A DNA stretch of 64,000 nucleotides from Gilliamella sp. N-G2 (lineage in GTDB: Bacteria > Pseudomonadota > Gammaproteobacteria > Enterobacterales > Orbaceae). The notes below the pieces were generated by a model. The model saw nothing but the letters and a program-made list of their open reading frames with translations, made no database searches and was not told the DNA's origin. This document shows positions 36,200 through 45,675 of this stretch, piece after piece. The stretch spans positions 1 through 64,000 of the forward strand of contig NZ_NAST01000006.1 of assembly GCF_002142215.1 (NCBI RefSeq), in the 5' to 3' direction. A program made the translations under genes and the position numbers. Positions within the stretch are counted from its first letter, which is position 1. Every line of letters starts with the position of its first letter.

Positions 36200-37125
36200 T
36201 ATTTTCTTCCTCTTTTAGCTCTCGGATGAGCCGAATCATAAACTTCTGATAAATGTGAAAAATCCAAATGGGTATAAACTTGAGTAGTAGATAAATCAGC
36301 ATGACCTAGTAATTCTTGTACTGCTCGTAAATCACCGCTTGATTCAAGCATATGAGTAGCAAATGAATGACGTAGTTTATGCGGATGAATATGTGAACTT
36401 AATCCTTGTTTTATTCCCCATTGTGCAAAGCGTTTTTCAACATTTCGTGGTGAAATTCGCTTACCCAGTTTAGAGATAAAAACAGCATCATCTTGCGGTT
36501 TTAAATCATTTCGCATAGTTAACCATTGCTCAATCCATCTAATTGACTCTCGGCCTAAAGGCAATTTCCGCTCTTTATTACCCTTTCCAGTTACTCGGAC
36601 TTCACCTTCAGTTAAATTTAATTCCCGACAATTGAGACTTACTAATTCAGAAAGGCGTAATCCTGAACCATACATCACCTCCAACATTGCTCTATCACGT
36701 ACAGAAAGCGGATCACTATACTCAATATCAAGTAGTTGATTGATCTCATCGATATCAATATTTTTTGGAAGATGTTGACCCAATTTAGGGTTTAATACAC
36801 CACGGGCTGGATTGGCTGAGATCTGATCGTTTTTAACCATCCAATCAAAAAAACTGCGTAATGCAGATAATCTTAATGATAAACTACGAGCTTGTAGGCC
36901 GGTTTGTCGACTGCGACTAATAAGTAACCTCACAGCAGATGAATCAATATCCTGCCATTTAGTAATATCTAAGCCTTCAGTTAAATCAATAAGCGCATAA
37001 AGTTGACGACGATAGTTAATTTGAGTATTTATACTAAGTTGTTTTTCAGATTTCAAATAATTTAAAAAATGCTCAACAGGCTCGGTTAAAAAAGAAGAGT
37101 AATTAGGATTAATTTTAACCATCAT
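36199..37125 (-). CDS. xerC: Tyrosine recombinase XerC
   Basis: Site-specific recombinase that with XerD resolves chromosome dimers at dif. N-terminal SAM-like DNA-binding domain about 15-100; catalytic residues in the C-terminal domain: Arg in [13 protein letters not shown], His-Leu-Arg in [14 protein letters not shown], His in [11 protein letters not shown] and nucleophile Tyr284 in VYTHLD. Length 308 aa. Located in the conserved dapF-DUF484-xerC-yigB order. A second ATG one codon in is equally possible. Confidence 0.96.
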   Translation of the reverse strand: MMVKINPNYSSFLTEPVEHFLNYLKSEKQLSINTQINYRRQLYALIDLTEGLDITKWQDIDSSAVRLLISRSRQTGLQARSLSLRLSALRSFFDWMVKNDQISANPARGVLNPKLGQHLPKNIDIDEINQLLDIEYSDPLSVRDRAMLEVMYGSGLRLSELVSLNCRELNLTEGEVRVTGKGNKERKLPLGRESIRWIEQWLTMRNDLKPQDDAVFISKLGKRISPRNVEKRFAQWGIKQGLSSHIHPHKLRHSFATHMLESSGDLRAVQELLGHADLSTTQVYTHLDFSHLSEVYDSAHPRAKRGRK

Positions 37126-37131
37126 ATTTCC

Positions 37132-37866
37132 TTACTTTTTTCGCATAATCCATTTTTCAATAAGAATTGGCAATATTTCACTGATCTTTTCTAACAACAA
37201 GGTTCCTTGTCCAGTCTGATAATGCTGAGGATCTGCACTCGTAAACATTAATAAACCAAGATCACCAAATTGCCCCAATAGTGATAAAGCTACAGAGCCA
37301 ACATAACCATGTTTAGGTAATAAAAAATCTAATTCAGTTGTATTTAATGACCCCAAATAAAATTGGCTATACTGTAAATGTCTTACACGAATAAAATCAA
37401 ACTGCGAGGAGTTTAAAGCTAAATAATGATAATTTGATGGTGCACTAAGTAACCATTTATCATCAAATAAATATAAATAGGCACCACTAAGTCCTAAATC
37501 TTTGGCCCAAATTTTTAAAGAATCTAATAATTCGTTTATATCTTTTGCTTTTATTAATTGAAATTGCAATTTTATTAACTGATTAAAGAGTAATTCGTTA
37601 GCACTTGCGTGCTCCATCAGTAATGTGATTTCCGACTCAAGTTGACTAATTTTATTACGTTGCCTTGCCATATGCCATTCAGGTAGTGAAATCATACCTC
37701 GCACAGGGTGTGGTACGCGCATGCGTTCAATATGAGTCGCATTTCGAATAAAAAAATCTGGGTTATCAATAATATATTGGCTAACCATTTCATCATTTAA
37801 TTTAACAAATGATTTTTTTCGTCGCGGCTGTTTTAACTTCAATGTTTGTGTTTTTTTTACGACCAT
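37132..37866 (-). CDS. DUF484 family protein
   Basis: Conserved gammaproteobacterial protein encoded between dapF and xerC (yigA in E. coli). The first 40 residues are very basic (KKTQTLKLKQPRRKKSF), then the DUF484 motif VSQYIIDNPDFFIRNATHIERMRVPHP-like region, with ISLPEWHMARQRNKISQLE and a short coiled coil. The C-terminal part folds as a GAF-like domain. Function unknown. Length 244 aa; it lies 6 bases before xerC. Confidence 0.9.
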   Translation of the reverse strand: MVVKKTQTLKLKQPRRKKSFVKLNDEMVSQYIIDNPDFFIRNATHIERMRVPHPVRGMISLPEWHMARQRNKISQLESEITLLMEHASANELLFNQLIKLQFQLIKAKDINELLDSLKIWAKDLGLSGAYLYLFDDKWLLSAPSNYHYLALNSSQFDFIRVRHLQYSQFYLGSLNTTELDFLLPKHGYVGSVALSLLGQFGDLGLLMFTSADPQHYQTGQGTLLLEKISEILPILIEKWIMRKK

Positions 37867-37923
37867 AATTTATTTCATTGTCTTTATGTAATCAGTTAAT
37901 AAAATTCATAAAGTTTAGCGTAA

Positions 37924-38748
37924 TTAAATAGCAATATAACCATCATATACATGTGTAGCTGGTCCAGTCATATAAAGCGGCGACTGATTACCTTTCCAAT
38001 CTATTATTAATTTTCCTCCGGGTAGATTAACATTCACCCGCTGGTTCAATAATCCTTGATTAATGCCAACAGCAACAGCGGCGCAAGCTCCTGTTCCACA
38101 AGCTTGAGTTTCACCCACGCCTCTTTCATAAACACGCAAATTAATATTATCTCGATCAATAATATGCATAAAACCAATATTCGCTTTTTCAGGAAAGCGT
38201 TCGTGTTGCTCTAATAGCGGACCTAAAGTTAATACTTGAGCAGTTAGCACATCTTCAACTTGAATTACACAATGCGGGTTCCCCATTGAAGCGACACCAC
38301 ATAAAACTGTTTGTTCTTGTGCTCGAATAATATAAGTTTTTTCTTCTTTAATTGCTTTGAAAGGAATTTTATTAGGCTCAAAAATTGGTGTTCCCATATT
38401 AACCCGAACGGTTTCATCATCATTTACCGTCAAAACAATATTACCTTTCATAGTACTGACTTTTAACACTCTTTTTTTAGTCAATCCTTTCAATCTTACA
38501 AAACGGGCAAAGCAACGAGCACCATTACCACATTGCTCAACCTCGGAACCATCAGCATTAAATATACGATAATGAAAATCACTTTCAGGAGAATAAGGCG
38601 GCTCAACAATTAGTAACTGATCAAACCCAATTCCTGTATATCGATCTGATATACGTTTGATCATTTCACTTGAAAGATGAACATTTTGCGTTACTGCATC
38701 AATAACCATAAAATCATTACCCAGTCCATGCATTTTTGAAAAGTTCAT
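37924..38748 (-). CDS. dapF: Diaminopimelate epimerase
   Basis: Interconverts LL- and meso-diaminopimelate for lysine and peptidoglycan. The two catalytic cysteines are Cys73 in [15 protein letters not shown] and Cys217 in [13 protein letters not shown]. Length 274 aa equals E. coli. Strong ribosome site AAAGGTAA. It follows lysA, which acts next on its product, so the two lysine genes form a functional pair. Confidence 0.98.
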   Translation of the reverse strand: MNFSKMHGLGNDFMVIDAVTQNVHLSSEMIKRISDRYTGIGFDQLLIVEPPYSPESDFHYRIFNADGSEVEQCGNGARCFARFVRLKGLTKKRVLKVSTMKGNIVLTVNDDETVRVNMGTPIFEPNKIPFKAIKEEKTYIIRAQEQTVLCGVASMGNPHCVIQVEDVLTAQVLTLGPLLEQHERFPEKANIGFMHIIDRDNINLRVYERGVGETQACGTGACAAVAVGINQGLLNQRVNVNLPGGKLIIDWKGNQSPLYMTGPATHVYDGYIAI

Positions 38749-38860
38749 CTCTAGTTACCTTTTATTGTAAATCGTCAGTATTTATTACTTTTTCATCATA
38801 TTTGTTTGATTAGATGGATTTATCAAACAAAATAAACATAATTATTAGCTTAATAATGAA

Positions 38861-40117
38861 TTATAATACTAATTCACCCCGCCATAAATCATCAAAAGTT
38901 TCACGTTCTCGAATCAATTTATGCTGATTACCATTTTCAAGCATGACTTCTGCTGGTCGAGGATGACTATTATAATTAGATGCCATACTAAAGCCATAAG
39001 CACCTGCACTACAAATAACTAACAGATCATCTTGTTCAACTGAAAGTTCACGTTGATAAGCTAATACATCACTAGATTCGCAAATTGGCCCAACAACATT
39101 ATAAATCTTTTTGGTATTTGAATCTGTTGATTCTTTAACAGATAGGACTTGCATCCACGCTTGATAAAGTGCTGGTCGAATCAGATCATTCATTCCGGCA
39201 TCAACAATCGCAAAATGATTGCCATCTTGATGCTTAGTATATTCAACTTTAGTAATTAGTAATCCAGCATTGGCAACGATTGATCTACCTGGTTCGAAAA
39301 CAATTTCAAGTTCAGGATAATTTTTTAACTTTTCAATTAGTTTTGATACCAGTAATGTCGCTGATGGTGGCTGTTCATCATCATAACAAACACCTAACCC
39401 TCCACCCAAATCAATATGCTCAAGATGAATATTTTCTGCTGCTAGTTGGTCAACTAATGCCAATATACGATCAGCTGCGTCAAGAAAAGGCGACAACTCA
39501 GTTAATTGAGAGCCAATATGACAATCAATACCGACTATTTTAATATTATTTAATGATGCTACTTTACGATAAGTATCTAAAGCTAATTGATAACTTATAC
39601 CAAATTTGTTTTCACGTAATCCAGTTGAAATATACGGATGTGTTTTTGCATCTACATCAGGATTAATCCGTAAAGAAATGTTAGCTATTTTCCCTAATTG
39701 ATGAGCAATATCATTAATACGATATAATTCAGGTTCTGATTCAACATTAAAACATTTAATTCCTACTTCAAGTGCACGTCTAATCTCAACAACAGATTTT
39801 GCAACTCCTGAAAATACAATTTTTTTAGGATCAGCACCAGCTTTTAAAGCTCTCTCTAATTCACCTTGTGAAACAATATCAAAACCGGCACCAAGTTTAG
39901 CTAATAAGTTTAAAACAGATAAATTGCTATTCGCTTTTGCAGCATAACAAATCAAATGCTTCTTATTTTTTAAAGATTCTTGATAAGAAAGAAATTGCTT
40001 AGTTATATGATCAGCAGAATAAACATATAAAGGAGTACCATATTGATTAGCTAAATCGCAAATAGCAACGTTATCCGCCAATAAATAGCCATTTTGGTAA
40101 TGTAAAAAATCCATCAT
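38861..40117 (-). CDS. lysA: Diaminopimelate decarboxylase
   Basis: PLP enzyme making lysine from meso-diaminopimelate. Schiff-base Lys61 in ICYAAKANSN; HIGSQL, GGGLGV, EPGRSIVANAG and CESSDVLA are the usual alanine-racemase-fold motifs. Length 418 aa. It starts 9 bases after lptM, with AAGGAA before the ATG. E. coli has lysA elsewhere; lptM-lysA-dapF is the order in Vibrio and Pasteurellaceae-like genomes. Confidence 0.97.
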   Translation of the reverse strand: MMDFLHYQNGYLLADNVAICDLANQYGTPLYVYSADHITKQFLSYQESLKNKKHLICYAAKANSNLSVLNLLAKLGAGFDIVSQGELERALKAGADPKKIVFSGVAKSVVEIRRALEVGIKCFNVESEPELYRINDIAHQLGKIANISLRINPDVDAKTHPYISTGLRENKFGISYQLALDTYRKVASLNNIKIVGIDCHIGSQLTELSPFLDAADRILALVDQLAAENIHLEHIDLGGGLGVCYDDEQPPSATLLVSKLIEKLKNYPELEIVFEPGRSIVANAGLLITKVEYTKHQDGNHFAIVDAGMNDLIRPALYQAWMQVLSVKESTDSNTKKIYNVVGPICESSDVLAYQRELSVEQDDLLVICSAGAYGFSMASNYNSHPRPAEVMLENGNQHKLIRERETFDDLWRGELVL

Positions 40118-40126
40118 ATTATTCCT

Positions 40127-40267
40127 TTAAGCTAATTTATTTGTATCATTAGATTCAATAATTGCATTTGACTGTTCTGCTGGATGATAAAGAGGTCCTT
40201 TTAAACCACAGCCTAATAAGGTGAAAATAACTAAAAAAAGAGAAAAGAGTTTTAGAGCGGATTTCAT
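40127..40267 (-). CDS. lptM: LPS translocon maturation chaperone LptM (YifL), short form
   Basis: Tiny outer-membrane lipoprotein that assists LptD oxidative folding. Signal peptide 1-19 with lipobox LLGC, lipidated Cys20, and immediately the invariant CGLKGPLY, the LptM hallmark. Gly at +2 suits outer-membrane sorting. At 46 aa it is shorter than E. coli LptM (67 aa); only the disordered tail is reduced. First gene of the lptM-lysA-dapF operon and 9 bases before lysA. Confidence 0.93.
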   Translation of the reverse strand: MKSALKLFSLFLVIFTLLGCGLKGPLYHPAEQSNAIIESNDTNKLA

Positions 40268-40305
40268 AAAATATTCGCAATTTAATCAGATTTATAATGC
40301 AGACT

Positions 40306-40333
40306 ATATTACACGATAGCTATATTCGTGCAA
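40306..40333 (-). promoter_or_regulatory. Promoter of lptM-lysA-dapF
   Basis: On the minus strand TTGCAC (40333-40328) and TAATAT (40311-40306) with a 16-base spacer, about 40 bases before the lptM start. Confidence 0.45.
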
Positions 40334-40638
40334 AGATCAAATCATTAAGTTTTCTAAGCAAGATACAAAAAAATTTGAATAATTTTATACTATTGATAAT
40401 AAAAAGTTATATAAAAATTGAATATAAATTACAACGCTTACATCATAGTATCGCTGAAATTTAGTTCAATTAATCATAATTATTTTATTATTGAGAATCA
40501 GAGAGTCTAAAAATAAAATTATAATAGCAACTAATAAATCTAAAGTTACCATAATTGGATTAACTATATATCTTCAAATGATTTATAAAGTATATCAATG
40601 CTCCATTTTTAGAATTCATAAAAGATGGAACATTGATA
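40334..40638. other. Intergenic stretch between lptM promoter and ula operon end
   Basis: No gene is visible. The only structure is a hairpin at 40593-40638 (TATCAATG / CATTGATA with an inner CCAT/ATGG pairing), 19 bases past the ulaE stop. It lacks a T run, so it may be a processing or Rho-linked 3' end for the ula mRNA rather than a classical terminator. Confidence 0.5.
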
Positions 40639-40657
40639 ATTTATGATTAGATAAAAA

Positions 40658-41548
40658 TTAACTAAAGAGGACAAATTCGGCATTTTCGGCTATGGTTTTG
40701 AGTCGTTTTTGAGCTGTTATAATGTTTTCTCTCCATTTATGATCTTTTGCCCACATTTCAATAACAAGCGGAGCAGTATAATTTATCTGTTTTAGTATTT
40801 TAAATATAGCAAGAAAATCAACCTCCCCTTCGCCAATAGTTAAATCTCTAAACTGACCAGAATAATTAGCTTTAACCTTATAAGTATCTTTTAGATGTAT
40901 TTGAACAATGTGCTCTCGACTTAACATAAGCTCTGTACAGACATCATAATTCCAACCAGAAATATTCCCTACATCTGGATAAGCCATAAAATAAGGAGAA
41001 TTGACCTCTTTTTTTAGAATTTCAAACTTACTGAGTGAATTGAGATAACTAGTATCCATGATTTCAACGGCAAGCATTATCCCCATTTTTTCAGCTTGTT
41101 TCGCTGACCACTGCATTCCCGCAATAAATCGCTGGTGAGTCTGTAAATTGGCTGGTTCATAATAAACATCATATCCTGCTAATTGAATTACCCTTATTCC
41201 TAGTTTATAGGCGAGCATCAGTGCTTTATTCATAATAACTTTGGCTTGCTGACGTATACTTTTATCTGCAGATCCAAATGGAAATTTACGATGAGCACTT
41301 AAACACATAGAATGCAATGGTAGTCCATATTGTTCACATAATCGCTTTAATCGATAAATCTCATCATCTGACCAATTAAGTCTTGCTCTTCGCTGTTCTG
41401 ATTCATCAATTGATATCTCGATAAAATTAAATCCTAATGTTTTCGCTTCGTGCAGCTTTTCTTGCCAAGTAAGTTCATTAGGTAATGCCTTTTCATAAAT
41501 ACCAATATAATTAGATTGATTGGTCGGATTAATTGCAAATTTTGCCAT
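40658..41548 (-). CDS. ulaE: L-ribulose-5-phosphate/L-xylulose-5-phosphate 3-epimerase UlaE
   Basis: Epimerises L-xylulose 5-phosphate to L-ribulose 5-phosphate in ascorbate breakdown. TIM-barrel of the AP-endonuclease family 2; GIYEKALP at the start, FNFIEISIDESEQRRARL near 36-53, SMCLSAHRKFPFGS and the metal-ligand region VEIMDTSYLNS. Length 296 aa, somewhat longer than E. coli. Last gene of the operon ulaAB-C-F-D-E. Confidence 0.93.
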   Translation of the reverse strand: MAKFAINPTNQSNYIGIYEKALPNELTWQEKLHEAKTLGFNFIEISIDESEQRRARLNWSDDEIYRLKRLCEQYGLPLHSMCLSAHRKFPFGSADKSIRQQAKVIMNKALMLAYKLGIRVIQLAGYDVYYEPANLQTHQRFIAGMQWSAKQAEKMGIMLAVEIMDTSYLNSLSKFEILKKEVNSPYFMAYPDVGNISGWNYDVCTELMLSREHIVQIHLKDTYKVKANYSGQFRDLTIGEGEVDFLAIFKILKQINYTAPLVIEMWAKDHKWRENIITAQKRLKTIAENAEFVLFS

Positions 41549-41615
41549 AATAAAACCTAATAATATTTATTTGAACATCAAATATGCAGTCATTTTACTG
41601 ACTGCATCGCATCTA

Positions 41616-42260
41616 TTACCAATATTTAGCTATTTGCTCTCTTAAAGCTTGAGCAGTTTGTTTACCATTTTCACTAGCAAGAGCTCGACCAGCAATAAAG
41701 GCTTTGGTTTTAATTCCTGCAAATAGGTGAATATCCTCAGGGATAATTCCGCCCGTTATGGAAAGTTCAAGACCTAAATCTGACAATTGTCGCATTCTAA
41801 CCAAATCATCCTCTCCCCATCCAATACCAGCTAATTCAGCATCACGAGAACGATGATAAATAGCCTGTTTAATCCCCAATTTTCGCCATGCTTTGGCATC
41901 TTCTAGTGTCCAATGACCATATAATTCGATCTGAATTTCGCCATTAAATTCGTCAGCCACTTTTTTACATGCTTCAATGGTAGCGATATGGGCTGCAGCC
42001 GAAACCGTTAACCAGTTAGCCCCAGCTGAGAAAGCCATTTTAGCTAATATCGCTCCACCATCAGTCGTTTTTAAATCACAGACTAATATATGATTAGGAT
42101 ATAATTTTCTTAGATTTTTAACGCTTTCTATTCCTGCACCAAAGGCGAGAATAGTGCCAACTTCAATAATATCAACAAATCCTGAAACATTTTTTGCCAC
42201 CTCCAATGCTGAGGTTAGTTCTGTTTGATCTAAAGCAATTTGTAATTTTGGTGTTGTCAT
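41616..42260 (-). CDS. ulaD: 3-keto-L-gulonate-6-phosphate decarboxylase UlaD
   Basis: Metal-dependent decarboxylase of the OMP-decarboxylase suprafamily that makes L-xylulose 5-phosphate from 3-keto-L-gulonate 6-phosphate. Visible: IALDQTELTSAL with the first Asp, IEVGTIL, and the catalytic DLKTTDGG. SITGGIIPED and FIAGRAL bind phosphate. Length 214 aa. It lies between ulaF and ulaE in the operon. Confidence 0.95.
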   Translation of the reverse strand: MTTPKLQIALDQTELTSALEVAKNVSGFVDIIEVGTILAFGAGIESVKNLRKLYPNHILVCDLKTTDGGAILAKMAFSAGANWLTVSAAAHIATIEACKKVADEFNGEIQIELYGHWTLEDAKAWRKLGIKQAIYHRSRDAELAGIGWGEDDLVRMRQLSDLGLELSITGGIIPEDIHLFAGIKTKAFIAGRALASENGKQTAQALREQIAKYW

Positions 42261-42274
42261 GTTGGTTTCCTTAT

Positions 42275-42976
42275 CTAATTTGATTTTTGGCCATAATAAG
42301 CATTAGCGCCATGTTTGCGAAAATAGTGCTTATCGGATAATGTTTGTTGAATTTTGATGGTTTGATTAAGTTGTCGAGTTGAAATTGCCATCATTGCGAC
42401 TTCTTCAAGTACCACAGCATTGTGCACCGCATTTAAGGCATTTTTACCCCAACAAAATGGTGCATGACCAGAAACAATAACCCCAGGCATTGCAATAGGA
42501 TCAATACCGCGATGTTTAAATTCCTCGATAATAACTAATCCAGTATTTTTTTCGTAATCTGTCGCAATTTCACTATCAGTTAGTCGCCGGGTACAAGGTA
42601 CATCACCATAAAAATAGTCAGCATGAGTGGTACCTAATGCAGGAATATCCAATTCTGCCTGTGCCCAAACGGTTGCATAACGAGAATGGGTATGCACAAT
42701 TCCGCCAATATTTGCAAAGGCTTTATAGAGTTCGAGATGAGTTGCGGTATCACTAGAGGGATTTAGTTTGCCTTCGACAATTTCGCCGGTTAATGAAACC
42801 ACAACAATATCATCTATGGTCATATCACAGTACTCAACCCCTGATGGTTTGATGGCCATGACTCCCTTTGCACGATCCACTTCTGATACATTTCCCCATG
42901 TAAAGGTGACTAAATTATATTGTGGTAGCAATAAATTAGCCTGTAGTACGCGTTGTTTTAATGCTTGAAACATCAT
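42275..42976 (-). CDS. ulaF: L-ribulose-5-phosphate 4-epimerase UlaF
   Basis: Class II aldolase-fold epimerase giving D-xylulose 5-phosphate, the last step into the pentose phosphate pathway. Zinc ligands in [14 protein letters not shown] (two His) and a distal [18 protein letters not shown] near the N-terminus. Length 233 aa. It follows ulaC directly (stop and start within one base). Confidence 0.95.
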   Translation of the reverse strand: MMFQALKQRVLQANLLLPQYNLVTFTWGNVSEVDRAKGVMAIKPSGVEYCDMTIDDIVVVSLTGEIVEGKLNPSSDTATHLELYKAFANIGGIVHTHSRYATVWAQAELDIPALGTTHADYFYGDVPCTRRLTDSEIATDYEKNTGLVIIEEFKHRGIDPIAMPGVIVSGHAPFCWGKNALNAVHNAVVLEEVAMMAISTRQLNQTIKIQQTLSDKHYFRKHGANAYYGQKSN

Positions 42977-43450
42977 TTAGCCTCCATTTAGCGCGCGATC
43001 GATAACCGCATAAACATCTTCTTTGCTGTTACAACGTCTTAATTTATCCAGATCAACACCTGTCTCACTATTTTCATCATCTAAAATTTGAGTCACTTCC
43101 ATTAATCCTTCCATATGCTGATCAGAAGTACTGCCGGCGAGGGTAACTAGTACATCAACAGGATCGATCTCTCCCTCAAAATAAACAGGTTTTTTCAAAG
43201 TTACTAATGCAAAAGCCGTACGGTTTACGCCATCTTCTGGTCTCGCATGTGGCATAGCCAAATTAGGGGCAATAATGATATAAGGCCCCATGGTTTTAAC
43301 GCATTGAATGATGGCATCATAATAACGAGGCTCAATCGCTTTAGACGCAACCAGCATATCTGTTCCTAACTTAACAGCTTCTTGCCAACTTTTAGCTTCT
43401 GCTTTGAGTAAAATAGAGTTATTTTCAATTAATGATTCTTTGAAAGCCAT
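42977..43450 (-). CDS. ulaC: PTS ascorbate-specific EIIA component UlaC
   Basis: Phosphocarrier that receives phosphate from HPr and passes it to the IIB domain. His68 lies in the EIIA-2 motif NLAMPHARPEDG. Length 157 aa matches E. coli UlaC. It lies 25 bases after the fused ulaAB gene and touches ulaF. Confidence 0.96.
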   Translation of the reverse strand: MAFKESLIENNSILLKAEAKSWQEAVKLGTDMLVASKAIEPRYYDAIIQCVKTMGPYIIIAPNLAMPHARPEDGVNRTAFALVTLKKPVYFEGEIDPVDVLVTLAGSTSDQHMEGLMEVTQILDDENSETGVDLDKLRRCNSKEDVYAVIDRALNGG

Positions 43451-43475
43451 TGTTGAACTCCTTTAAATATTCTGC

Positions 43476-45239
43476 CTATTTACCATTCACTTTATTGATA
43501 AGCTCAATAAGTTCATCGCCGAAAGTTTGAGGATTTAACATGTTTTGGACACCTAATGCATGTTGTCCTTCATTAACCTCGATTTCATGAATCAAATGTT
43601 TAGAAGCAACGATAATGTCGACATTAGGTAGTTTTGATTTGTAATCCGTGACTGCGCATGAATCCATGACATTTGCGATACCTTTTTTATCTAAATAATT
43701 GGCAATTTTCATCTTCATCATCATTGATGATCCCTGACCACTACCACAAACAGCAAGAATACGAATCGGTTGACCTTCACTAATTGCCACTTCGTCCATT
43801 TTTTCAACTACTGCTTCATTAACATCATCATGAATATCATTGGTTGGTTGTTGTTTTTGTAAGGCTTCTTCGGCTCGTAGTGATTTAGCCGCAAAGAACA
43901 TATAGACCAGAGATAACGCAATCAAGACATAGATAAATAGATGAGAGAAAGATAAACCTTGTAAAATCGGTGGGAATAAAATTGCCCAATCAGCCATTCC
44001 CATCCAGGAATCAATTGGCGTACCATTTTGGGCGAAGATATTAATTACCCAAGCAGAGCCTAGAACCTCAACCATTCCCATAACGAAACAGAGTTTCATT
44101 ACCGCTTTCCATCCACCATAATGATTGGCAAATACGCCAATAGTGGCATTAGAGAAAAACATAGGAATAAAACCAGGAATAATCATGATTGGTGATTTAA
44201 ATACCAGTAATAACGCTATTGCTAAAAATTGACCTAATGCCCCCCAAATAAAACCAAATACCATGGCGTTAGGTGAAAAAGCATAGATAGCCGCACAATC
44301 GATAGCCAATACCGCATTTGGTATTAATTTTTCAGAAATGCCCTTAAATGCTTCAGATAACTCCGCCACAAACATTCTTACACCACCAACAATAACTTGG
44401 ATGGCTACGGCAAATTTAAGTCCGGTTTCGAAAATGTAGATAGTCCAGTGGGTCGACCCCGCCATTGTTTGTAAATTATCCAAACCAAATGAAAGAAGGA
44501 TGATACCAAAAAAGAACGTCATCACAATCGTTGTGGCGGCAATACTATCATGGAAAATATGTAACCATTTTGGTAATTTTAAATTATCTACTGAATCATT
44601 TTTATCACCCAATTTTGGCGCTAATTTTACTGCAATCCATGAACCAAGCTGCTGTTGGTGGCCAATTGAAAAACCCGCACCACCAGTTACCGCTTCAGTC
44701 GGTTTAAACATCATATTTGAAAAAATTCCCCAATATAATGCCGTAATTATTGCTGAGTAAGTAATAGTTTCCCACATGCTATAACCAAATAGGAAGTAGA
44801 AAAGTGAAATTAAACCAACTTGTTGAAACATAATATGGCCAGTTAACATAATCGTTCTAATACCAGTTAAACGACGAAAAATAACAAGTAGGATATTAAT
44901 AGCTAATGCCAATAAAACAGCATAACCAACCCATGAATACTGTTCACCCATCCCTTTTTCAACAGCAACCATTGAGGCATAAGTATCGATAATTGATCCA
45001 GTTATACCATGATATTCAGAAAGTTTAGCAATAACAGGTTTAAATGTTGAAACTAATACGCCTGAACCAACTTGTAACAGCATGAAGCCGACAATGGTTT
45101 TGATAGTGCCTTTTAAGATAGTTGTAATATCTTTTCTTAAAAGACAATAACCTAGCAATGTAACTAAGCCAAGCAATAACGGTGCCTTCGTCATAACTTG
45201 ACTATAAAAGATATAAAATATGTTATAAATTACTTCCAT
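43476..45239 (-). CDS. ulaA: PTS ascorbate transporter, fused EIIC-EIIB (UlaA-UlaB)
   Basis: Membrane channel that takes up L-ascorbate and phosphorylates it. Residues 1-455 form the UlaA-type IIC domain with about ten hydrophobic helices ([28 protein letters not shown]). A charged linker at about 458-490 (rich in Asp/Glu/Val) leads to the IIB domain (492-587), with Cys498 in [14 protein letters not shown] as phosphoacceptor. In E. coli UlaA and UlaB are separate; the fusion is a departure from it. GAGAGGG precedes the ATG. Length 587 aa. Confidence 0.95.
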   Translation of the reverse strand: MEVIYNIFYIFYSQVMTKAPLLLGLVTLLGYCLLRKDITTILKGTIKTIVGFMLLQVGSGVLVSTFKPVIAKLSEYHGITGSIIDTYASMVAVEKGMGEQYSWVGYAVLLALAINILLVIFRRLTGIRTIMLTGHIMFQQVGLISLFYFLFGYSMWETITYSAIITALYWGIFSNMMFKPTEAVTGGAGFSIGHQQQLGSWIAVKLAPKLGDKNDSVDNLKLPKWLHIFHDSIAATTIVMTFFFGIILLSFGLDNLQTMAGSTHWTIYIFETGLKFAVAIQVIVGGVRMFVAELSEAFKGISEKLIPNAVLAIDCAAIYAFSPNAMVFGFIWGALGQFLAIALLLVFKSPIMIIPGFIPMFFSNATIGVFANHYGGWKAVMKLCFVMGMVEVLGSAWVINIFAQNGTPIDSWMGMADWAILFPPILQGLSFSHLFIYVLIALSLVYMFFAAKSLRAEEALQKQQPTNDIHDDVNEAVVEKMDEVAISEGQPIRILAVCGSGQGSSMMMKMKIANYLDKKGIANVMDSCAVTDYKSKLPNVDIIVASKHLIHEIEVNEGQHALGVQNMLNPQTFGDELIELINKVNGK

Positions 45240-45424
45240 ATGTCCCTCTCATTGATTGTTAACAACTTTAGATAGCATCAGTGCTATAACATGGAGACAT
45301 CAACCCCACTTATATGTCATTTGTATAATTATTCATCTCGCAAAACGAATTGATGGAACTTTTGCTCATTTATCGTTATCCAAATCGAAGAAATGAATAA
45401 CTACTGCTATATTCTACAATCACA

Positions 45425-45455
45425 AATAATCACACAATGATTGTTTGTGATTATT
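45425..45455. promoter_or_regulatory. Palindromic operator, probable UlaR site
   Basis: Perfect 10-bp inverted repeat AATAATCACA / TGTGATTATT with an 11-base centre. It contains TGTGATT-type repeats also seen on its right flank. Location suits UlaR, the DeoR repressor encoded next door. The weak CRP site begins at its right edge (45455). Confidence 0.55.
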
Positions 45456-45470
45456 TTGATCGAGATCACT
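45455..45470. promoter_or_regulatory. Weak CRP site
   Basis: TTTGA-TCGAGA-TCACT matches the CRP consensus at eight of ten half-site bases. Its centre is 41 bases from that of the perfect site, about four helical turns, so two CRP dimers would lie on the same DNA face. Confidence 0.45.
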
Positions 45471-45495
45471 TTTCTTACACTATTATCTAAACAAA

Positions 45496-45511
45496 TGTGA
45501 TTTCTGTCACA
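45496..45511. promoter_or_regulatory. Perfect CRP site in ula control region
   Basis: TGTGA-TTTCTG-TCACA, flanked by AAA and TTT, equals the CRP consensus exactly. E. coli ula genes are CRP-activated, so ulaAB and ulaR-ulaG are probably induced only when preferred sugars are absent. Confidence 0.85.
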
Positions 45512-45601
45512 TTTTGATAAAAAACCACAAGTAAAAACCAAAAATATAATTATTATTATCAATACATTGTAGTGAAAAATTAAGATTATTGATTTAAACG
45601 A

Positions 45602-45630
45602 TTGACAAATTACTAAACGAAAATTAATAT
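45602..45630 (+). promoter_or_regulatory. ulaR-ulaG promoter
   Basis: TTGACA (45602-45607), 17-base spacer, TAATAT (45625-45630). Near-consensus sigma-70 promoter, 46 bases before the ulaR start. Confidence 0.7.
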
Positions 45631-45675
45631 CATTTTCAATCATAAAAAATCATATTTACTTAATAAGAGGCAATA

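Larger units (their letters stand above)
45240..45675. promoter_or_regulatory. ula divergent control region
   Basis: This 436-base region separates ulaAB and ulaR. Minus side: GAGAGGG ribosome site for ulaAB and a small hairpin (TAGCA-CTGA-TGCTA, 45273-45286). Centre: a palindrome, a perfect CRP site and a weak CRP site, listed separately. Plus side: ulaR promoter and AAGAGG ribosome site. No gene is present. Confidence 0.7.
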
